A stretch of 57,821 nt of DNA from Bacteroidota bacterium. Lineage in GTDB: Bacteria; Bacteroidota; Bacteroidia; Bacteroidales; VadinHA17. The stretch covers positions 1 to 57,821 of the forward strand of contig JANXXP010000187.1 in assembly GCA_025350595.1 (NCBI GenBank), read 5' to 3'. Positions within the stretch are counted from its first letter, which is position 1, and every line of letters begins with the position of its first letter. Of this stretch, positions 52,528-57,821 are shown in pieces. Position numbers and translations under genes: made by a program. The notes under the pieces are model-generated. The model saw only the letters and a list, made by a program, of their open reading frames with translations. It was not told the origin of the DNA and made no database searches.

Positions 52528-53913
52528 ATGAAAAACTATTTTGTCCATTTATTAATAATTCCGGTGATTCTTTGTTCATGTATTTCAAAAAGGTCATCAG
52601 GAGTCTCAGAAGTGCAGGGAATCAGGATAGGATGGGCATCCACCGATATCACACCCAATAGACCGGTCCAGTTATTTGGACAATATGGTGAGCGTATCTC
52701 AGAGGGAGTGCATGACCCTCTTTATGCTACGGCAATGGCAATTGAGTCAGCATCCGGTGACATGCAGGCGATAATGGTTTCAATGGAGATTCTTGAGGGC
52801 ACATTCAATCTGCAAAAGGATTTGAGAAATTTACTTTTCGGACAGCTTCCCGGTTTCAACCTCAGGAATCTGATTATAAACGCGACCCACACCCATACGG
52901 CACCTTATCCATTTACTCCGCCCGATAGAAGCCAGCCAGCCGGTTTGATGACAGGAGAGGAATACCGTAACCAGATATTGCTGCCCAAATTAACCGAAAT
53001 TGTTGTTGCGGCCTGGAAAAACAGGACAGCAGCAGCAGTAGGATTTTCAAAGGGCATGGCTGATGTAGGGTACAGCCGTATATGTGTCTACCAGGATGGA
53101 CACAATGTAATGTTAGGGAGTACGGTAAACGATAAAGGTTCCCCTTTCGTGGGGTTTGAAGGTGGAAATGATCTATCGCTGAATCTGATGTACTGCTTTG
53201 ATACAGGTGGCAATATCAAGGGTATAGTTATAAATATCGCCTGTCCTGCCCAGGATGTAGCCAGTTTATCTGTTGTATCGGCAGATTTTTGGGGTGAAGT
53301 ACGGAGCCAGCTGCAGGTCAAATATCCGGGGATTTTTATACTCGAACAATGCAGCGCTGCAGGGGATCAGGGGCCGTGGAATTTGTCGGCCGGTGAAATG
53401 GGGGATACCAGTTGGAGCAGACGAGCAACTCATGCCAACAGAATTGTCAATGAGGTCAGCAGGTTGTTCACTACTGCTCAAAGCTGCCGCAAGTCATCTG
53501 CCGAATTAAGTAACCAGGTCCGGGACTACACCTTAACCCAAAAAGCATGTTATGGCATCACTCCATTTACCTGGGAACTACACACAACAAGGATCGGTAA
53601 TGCTGTTTTTGCCAATAATCCCTTTGAGCTTTATATCGGCTATGGAAATGCAATCAAAGCTCAGAGCATAGCGGCCCAGACATTTCTTGTGCAGCTTTCA
53701 GGAACAGCCAGTGACGATTTTTTAATTAATTATACTTATAAGGGAAATTATTTATATGTTGGTCAATTAGCCGGATATTTACCGACGGCCGAAGCTGTTT
53801 CCGGGGGCGCATATGGGGCACAGGATGAAAATGGAAGAGTTGGTCCGGCCGGAGGTACTCAACTGGTAAGCCAAACGGTTTCACAAATCAACAGCTTGTT
53901 TACCGGCAGGTAG
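52528..53913 (+). CDS. Neutral/alkaline ceramidase-like lipoprotein 3 (nucleophile position is Gly)
   Basis: A 461-residue member of the ceramidase-like group. A lipoprotein leader ends V-I-L-C-S-C. The domain starts I-R-I-G-W-A-S-T-D-I-T-P, and the zinc motif is A-T-H-T-H-T-A-P. The segment matching the ceramidase G-D-V-S-P-N motif reads S-A-A-G-D-Q-G-P-W, so the nucleophilic Ser is replaced by Gly282. The usual N-R-R following the second zinc region is S-R-I here. If the group works by the known amidase mechanism, this copy should be inactive or use another residue. It starts right after the terminator that follows SusD2 and lies 65 bp before copy 4. Confidence 0.78.
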   Translation: MKNYFVHLLIIPVILCSCISKRSSGVSEVQGIRIGWASTDITPNRPVQLFGQYGERISEGVHDPLYATAMAIESASGDMQAIMVSMEILEGTFNLQKDLRNLLFGQLPGFNLRNLIINATHTHTAPYPFTPPDRSQPAGLMTGEEYRNQILLPKLTEIVVAAWKNRTAAAVGFSKGMADVGYSRICVYQDGHNVMLGSTVNDKGSPFVGFEGGNDLSLNLMYCFDTGGNIKGIVINIACPAQDVASLSVVSADFWGEVRSQLQVKYPGIFILEQCSAAGDQGPWNLSAGEMGDTSWSRRATHANRIVNEVSRLFTTAQSCRKSSAELSNQVRDYTLTQKACYGITPFTWELHTTRIGNAVFANNPFELYIGYGNAIKAQSIAAQTFLVQLSGTASDDFLINYTYKGNYLYVGQLAGYLPTAEAVSGGAYGAQDENGRVGPAGGTQLVSQTVSQINSLFTGR

Positions 53914-53978
53914 CCTATTAAAAATTAATATATTTCTTTAACATCATTTCTACATATTAAGCTAAAATATATATTATT

Positions 53979-55523
53979 ATGGAAAAAGAACAAGAAAATA
54001 CGAAGATTACTGTGCCAGTGCAAATCAGTTCAAGACGTGATTCCATAAGACGATTCAAGAAAATCTCAGTTGGCCTCTTTCTCATCACTATGTTATGGGT
54101 TATGAACTTACAGGCAGCGAAATTAAAAATCGGTACCGCTGTAGCCGACATAACTCCGGCACTTCCTGTGGCCTTATCCGGGCAATTCTACTTACGAATA
54201 GCAAAGACAGTGGAGACACCTTTGACAGCTAATGTAATAGCCCTGGAATCACGCGACGGTAACCGTTCTCTCGATGCAGCGATAATGGTCTCCTGCGACT
54301 TAGTAGGTATCCCAACCGGAACTCTTAAAATGCTACGTGATGAAGTGCATAAACAAGTACCGGAATTAGATGTGAGAAAAATCTTTCTGAATGCAATTCA
54401 CACTCACACAGCCCCGGTATTAGAGAATGACTTAGAGTTTACATTCAAATATCCAATTCCAAAAAAAGGAGTTTTGCAGGTTGAAGACTATAATATTTTC
54501 TTTGTTCAGAGAGTAACCGAAGCAATTGTTAAGGCGTGGAAAAATCGTCGCCTCGGAAGTGTTTCATGGGGTCTTAGTCATGCAGCTGTTGCATACAATC
54601 GAAGAGCTGTTTATGCTGACGGATCAGCCAAAATGTATGGGAATACCAAGCTTCCTGAATTTTTAAATCTGGAAGGGATGGAAGATCACGACGTCAATAT
54701 CCTTTTCTTTTGGGATAAAAGTGGTAAATTAATTGCTATGACAATAGATGTTCCCTGTCCAGCACAGGAAGTTGAGAACCGATCAGCTGTTAATGCTGAC
54801 TACTGGCATCCTGTTCGTGAGAAGTTAAGACAACGCTTTGGCCCTGACCTTTGTGTCCTTGGGTGGATAGGTGCTGCAGGCGATCAATCACCCAGGCCGA
54901 TGTACCGTAAGGCTGCTGAAGAACGGATGATCAAACTTCGTAATTTAAGCCATTTGGAGGAGATCGCCAGGCGTATTGACCTGGCGGTTGAAGAAGCTTA
55001 CGAAACTGTTAAGGATGATCGTTATGTCGATGTACAATTAATCCACAGGGTGGAAACCTTGAGTTTACCGATACGTTTGGTTACAGAACAGGAATATATA
55101 CTCTGCAAAGGAAACCTTGATAAAGCTGCAACACAGATTGCTGCAGACTCAACGACGGCAAACGAGGAGCTGGCTCCTATGGCATGGAACAGAGCAGTTG
55201 TTGAACGTTTCGAGAAGCAGAGAACGGATCCACATCCAAAATTGGATGTGGAGTTACACGTGCTTCGCATCGGGGATGTGGCAATCTGCACCAATGAATT
55301 TGAACTTTTTACCGACTATGGGATTCGAATTCAGGCACGGAGCAATGCATTGCAGACATTTGTTATCCAGCTGGCTGGACCCGGATCGTACCTGCCTACT
55401 GAAAAGGCTGTTAAGGGTGGAAGTTATAGTGCTGTTGTACAAAGTAATCTGGTAGGACCGGAAGGCGGTCAGATTTTAGTTGACCGTACTGTTGGACTGA
55501 TCAACAGTATGTGGCCAAAATAA
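53979..55523 (+). CDS. Neutral/alkaline ceramidase-like hydrolase 4
   Basis: A 514-residue protein closely related to copy 1 at 30369: long identical stretches such as E-T-P-L-T-A-N-V-I-A-L-E-S-R, L-N-L-E-G-M-E-D-H-D-V-N and S-P-R-P-M-Y-R-K-A-A-E-E-R-M. It has an N-terminal extension of about 35 basic and polar residues before the hydrophobic leader segment (S-V-G-L-F-L-I-T-M-L-W-V-M), so the exact start is uncertain, though no later ATG gives a full leader. The zinc motif is A-I-H-T-H-T-A-P and the putative nucleophile Ser304 is in G-A-A-G-D-Q-S-P-R. It is probably a recent duplicate, separated from its twin by about 23 kb. Confidence 0.8.
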   Translation: MEKEQENTKITVPVQISSRRDSIRRFKKISVGLFLITMLWVMNLQAAKLKIGTAVADITPALPVALSGQFYLRIAKTVETPLTANVIALESRDGNRSLDAAIMVSCDLVGIPTGTLKMLRDEVHKQVPELDVRKIFLNAIHTHTAPVLENDLEFTFKYPIPKKGVLQVEDYNIFFVQRVTEAIVKAWKNRRLGSVSWGLSHAAVAYNRRAVYADGSAKMYGNTKLPEFLNLEGMEDHDVNILFFWDKSGKLIAMTIDVPCPAQEVENRSAVNADYWHPVREKLRQRFGPDLCVLGWIGAAGDQSPRPMYRKAAEERMIKLRNLSHLEEIARRIDLAVEEAYETVKDDRYVDVQLIHRVETLSLPIRLVTEQEYILCKGNLDKAATQIAADSTTANEELAPMAWNRAVVERFEKQRTDPHPKLDVELHVLRIGDVAICTNEFELFTDYGIRIQARSNALQTFVIQLAGPGSYLPTEKAVKGGSYSAVVQSNLVGPEGGQILVDRTVGLINSMWPK

Positions 55524-55567
55524 AGTTAATCAATGCGTTATATATCAAAATCACATTAATTGAGACT

Positions 55568-55605
55568 CCAGGTGTATGATTATTCATTTAAATGCAAACA
55601 AAAAT
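55568..55605 (+). repeat. Upstream leader shared with GH51-B (copy 2)
   Basis: CCAGGT followed by ATTCATTTAAATGCAAACAA up to the ATG at 55606. It corresponds to 14764-14800 before GH51-B with about three quarters identity and one length difference. It also supports the ATG at 55606 as the real start of GH51-G, since an in-frame ATG at 55576 falls inside the shared leader. Confidence 0.6.
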
Positions 55606-57612
55606 ATGAAGACGTACACAGTTAACTTAACAATCCGGGGGATTTTGAAACTGACAACCGTCATTTGCCTTGTGACAATTACGGCATGTACGCAATCTAA
55701 AACATCAAGCTGTATCGTCGATGTTTCTCACCCGGGTGTTGCTGTTGCTCCAATTTGCAGGGGGCAACAGGTTGAAGAATTCAACCACCAGTTTGAGGGA
55801 GGTTTATATGCCCAGTTGATCAGCAATCCTTCATTCGAAGAAGTTGACAGCGTTGGTGATAATGCTCATTTTCTAAGATTCTGGTCATTGGTAAAACAAG
55901 GCTCCTCAGAGGGTAGTCTTTCCACTTCCACAACGAATCTGCTCAATTCATATCAAACGCATTGCCTTAAGCTCGACATTACCTCTGTAGCGTCCGGTGA
56001 TGTCGGAGCAGCAGACTCGGGTTACTGGGGAATGAAATTGGTGAATAATACCACTTATAAGGTCTCATTCTGGGCTAAAAAAGATGCCAATTTTGCTGGT
56101 AACCTTTTGACAAAGCTGGAAAGCAATGGCGGCAAATCTTATGCATCATTTACGTTTAAGCCAATCACAAAATGGGCGCACTACACATGTGATATCACCT
56201 CCAGCGGTATTTCAAGTGTTACAGGAACAAACAGGTTTGTCATTTATGGTACCACCACCGGTACTGTTTATATTGACGTCATTACTGTTATGCCTCCGAC
56301 CTGGAAAAATCGTCAAAATGGTTGCAGGCCCGATCTCGCCATGGTGCTGGACTCTTTGAAATTAAAATATTTACAGTTTCCGGGCGGTGCCGCTACCGGA
56401 GGACTTAATCTGTCAGAATCCTGGTATTGGAAAGGCTCAATTGGTCCGATAGAAGAAAGATCCCCCGTCAAAGCAAATATCTGGAAATATGGAAACGATC
56501 ATTTCTTTGGTTTGGATGAGTATCTTCAATTGGCAGAAGATTTAGGAGCAGAGCCAATGTATACCACCATGGCCGGCATTATTCCCTACTTGAACGGCGT
56601 TCGTAATCTCTATAATAATATTGATTCGATGAGAGCAATAATATCAGACATTTTGGATTTAATTGAATATTGCAACGGAGCTTCTGGAACTTTTTGGGGA
56701 AATAAACGTATAGCAAACGGTCATTCGGCAGCTTATAACCTAAAATACGTTGAAATAGGTAATGAATGCCAGATGGACACTACGTTTCATGGTAATTGGA
56801 GTCAATATACAACCCGTTTCACTATGATCCGCGATTCGATAATAGCTCATTATCCGAATATGAAAATCATATATAATGGTAGTCATAACCTTTTTGGTAG
56901 TTCAACAGCGAATGGGTGTAAGATGGATTATACCGATGAACATTTTTATCCTGATCTTACTGAAAAGAATTTTCACAGGGCGTATGAAAAATACAACAAT
57001 ATCAATTTGGGTGTTGGAAAAATATGTGTAGCGGAGATGGCCAATCAGACACAGGGGTGTGCACCAAATGAAATTGGAAATCACAAGGATGCTGTTCGGG
57101 ATGCTGTATTTCATCTGGGATGCGAAAAAAATTCTGCAAGAATGTGGTGGACCGTCTATGGCAATTATGCGGGTTTTGTTGGCCACGGTGATTATGGACC
57201 ATGTCTTGTCTGGAACGACGCGGTGTCTTACTTCTGTACCCCATCTTACTATGGACAAAAAATTTTGTTTTCCGATAATTCCGGAACCCAAATTTTGCCA
57301 TTCACTGAGAATACAGACAATTGTTATTGGTCGGCATCTGTCGGCACTGAAGCTGGTAAAAATGATGTACTCCTGAAGGTGGCTAACCCGACAGCTGCTT
57401 CAGAATCGGTAGATATAAGTCTCAAAGATGTTGTTAAAGTTGATCCTAATGGTCATTCAACCACCTTAACAGGCGCTCCTGATGACGAAAACTCACTTGC
57501 CAATCCGGCCAGAGTAATACCCACAAATGCTACGTTTATGGCCGGAACCAATTTTAAGTACCTATTCCCGGCCTGGTCGGTTACTGTTCTTAGGCTCAAA
57601 GTTTTAAAATAG
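55606..57612 (+). CDS. GH51-type arabinofuranosidase-like lipoprotein, paralogue G
   Basis: A 668-residue GH51 paralogue, sister of B: the leaders share R-G-I-L, T-V-I-C-L and the Cys followed by Q-S-K-T-S-S-C-I-V-D-V. The lipobox is T-I-T-A-C. The beta-sandwich, W-K-G-S-I-G-P-I-E-E-R barrel motif and C-terminal beta-domain are complete. Acid/base is Glu387 in G-N-E-C and nucleophile Glu477 in V-A-E-M. The substrate loop reads F-P-G-G-A instead of the F-P-G-G-C of the A/C/D/E/F copies, and the nucleophile is followed by Met rather than Tyr. It is probably active but with changed subsites. It is the last PUL gene before a transposase remnant or partial IS. Confidence 0.87.
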   Translation: MKTYTVNLTIRGILKLTTVICLVTITACTQSKTSSCIVDVSHPGVAVAPICRGQQVEEFNHQFEGGLYAQLISNPSFEEVDSVGDNAHFLRFWSLVKQGSSEGSLSTSTTNLLNSYQTHCLKLDITSVASGDVGAADSGYWGMKLVNNTTYKVSFWAKKDANFAGNLLTKLESNGGKSYASFTFKPITKWAHYTCDITSSGISSVTGTNRFVIYGTTTGTVYIDVITVMPPTWKNRQNGCRPDLAMVLDSLKLKYLQFPGGAATGGLNLSESWYWKGSIGPIEERSPVKANIWKYGNDHFFGLDEYLQLAEDLGAEPMYTTMAGIIPYLNGVRNLYNNIDSMRAIISDILDLIEYCNGASGTFWGNKRIANGHSAAYNLKYVEIGNECQMDTTFHGNWSQYTTRFTMIRDSIIAHYPNMKIIYNGSHNLFGSSTANGCKMDYTDEHFYPDLTEKNFHRAYEKYNNINLGVGKICVAEMANQTQGCAPNEIGNHKDAVRDAVFHLGCEKNSARMWWTVYGNYAGFVGHGDYGPCLVWNDAVSYFCTPSYYGQKILFSDNSGTQILPFTENTDNCYWSASVGTEAGKNDVLLKVANPTAASESVDISLKDVVKVDPNGHSTTLTGAPDDENSLANPARVIPTNATFMAGTNFKYLFPAWSVTVLRLKVLK

Positions 57613-57709
57613 AAGCAAACAAGAAACTCTTAATTAGAAGTTATTCTGTCAGATTTTTAAATAAAGTTTTGAGGAATAAGTAATCAATGTCGTTTAGTTA
57701 AGAATTTTG

Positions 57710-57821
57710 TTATAATCGCTTGTAGTTCATCGAATAAGGTCGTTTTTGCTTAAATTTTCTTGATACTTTTCTTCCAGGCCTGATGATTTCACGGGTTTTT
57801 TCCACGATATCATCGAAGGCT
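57710..57821 (-). CDS. Probable transposase C-terminus (partial, runs off right edge)
   Basis: An open minus-strand frame enters from the right edge and ends at a TAA (complement of 57710-57712), giving 36 residues: A-F-D-D-I-V-E-K-T-R-E-I-I-R-P-G-R-K, then a basic tail ending S-M-N-Y-K-R-L. This looks like the basic end of Bacteroidota IS4-type transposases, from memory of the family only. If right, a second IS borders the locus. It is too short to be certain. Confidence 0.4.
   Translation of the reverse strand, partial: AFDDIVEKTREIIRPGRKVSRKFKQKRPYSMNYKRL

Noticed and set aside
52443-52661. A short open frame covering the terminator after SusD2
   Set aside because: It reads through a perfect terminator hairpin and overlaps the start of the ceramidase-like gene in another frame.

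Overview
The window looks like about 58 kb of a Bacteroidota chromosome, most likely from a polysaccharide-degrading member of the Bacteroidales/Marinilabiliales. The evidence is two SusC/SusD pairs, many lipoprotein signal peptides, moderate AT-richness, few Shine-Dalgarno sequences, and IS4-type transposases. I saw no rRNA, tRNA, CRISPR or phage genes. Almost everything reads rightward and forms one large polysaccharide utilisation locus (PUL).

Layout. (1) 0-3.6 kb: a DoxX-type membrane protein (minus strand, runs off the left edge), a Tat-exported Gfo/Idh/MocA oxidoreductase and a Tat-exported FAD oxidoreductase. (2) 3.7-9.8 kb: an AraC-family regulator divergent from the first SusC/SusD pair. 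(3) 10-27.8 kb: five of the seven GH51-type alpha-L-arabinofuranosidase paralogues, with a sugar/H+ symporter, a URO-D/MtaA-type protein and an unassigned 862-residue secreted protein. The right end of this region (23.6-27.8 kb) is decaying: an aminotransferase, a dehydrogenase and a GH51 gene in a row each carry disabling lesions. (4) 28-45.2 kb: a long rightward run of a GH3 enzyme, two neutral-ceramidase-like hydrolases, a sugar-isomerase-like protein, a PfkB kinase, a class III aminotransferase, a second Gfo/Idh/MocA protein, a GH20/DUF4838-like lipoprotein with an internal stop, a sixth GH51, a Tat-exported isomerase-like protein and a SUMF1-domain protein. (5) 45.4-47.1 kb: a complete IS4-family element. 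(6) 47.3-57.6 kb: the second SusC/SusD pair, two more ceramidase-like hydrolases and the seventh GH51. The right edge carries the tail of another probable transposase.

How the genes may work together (inference). SusC/D pairs bind and import arabinofuranose-containing oligosaccharides. GH51, GH3 and ceramidase-like enzymes trim them at the surface and in the periplasm. The symporter brings in the monosaccharide, and the isomerase-like protein plus PfkB kinase replace a canonical araBAD route, which is absent here. The substrate is not known. Seven GH51 genes without a visible GH43 gene, together with four ceramidase-like amidases, is an unusual set.

The strongest non-coding signal is a pair of 13-bp half-sites (TGMAAATNNARTR) repeated directly at exactly 21-bp spacing, as in classical AraC-family operators. 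It occurs upstream of susC1, of the GH3 operon, and of the IS that sits in front of susC2, with a degraded copy upstream of the broken GH51. This predicts one AraC regulon over the whole locus, with the IS now separating one operator from its susC. Two intergenic islands of short heptamer-like repeats and a minus-strand terminator in the susC2 leader are also unexplained by the genes.
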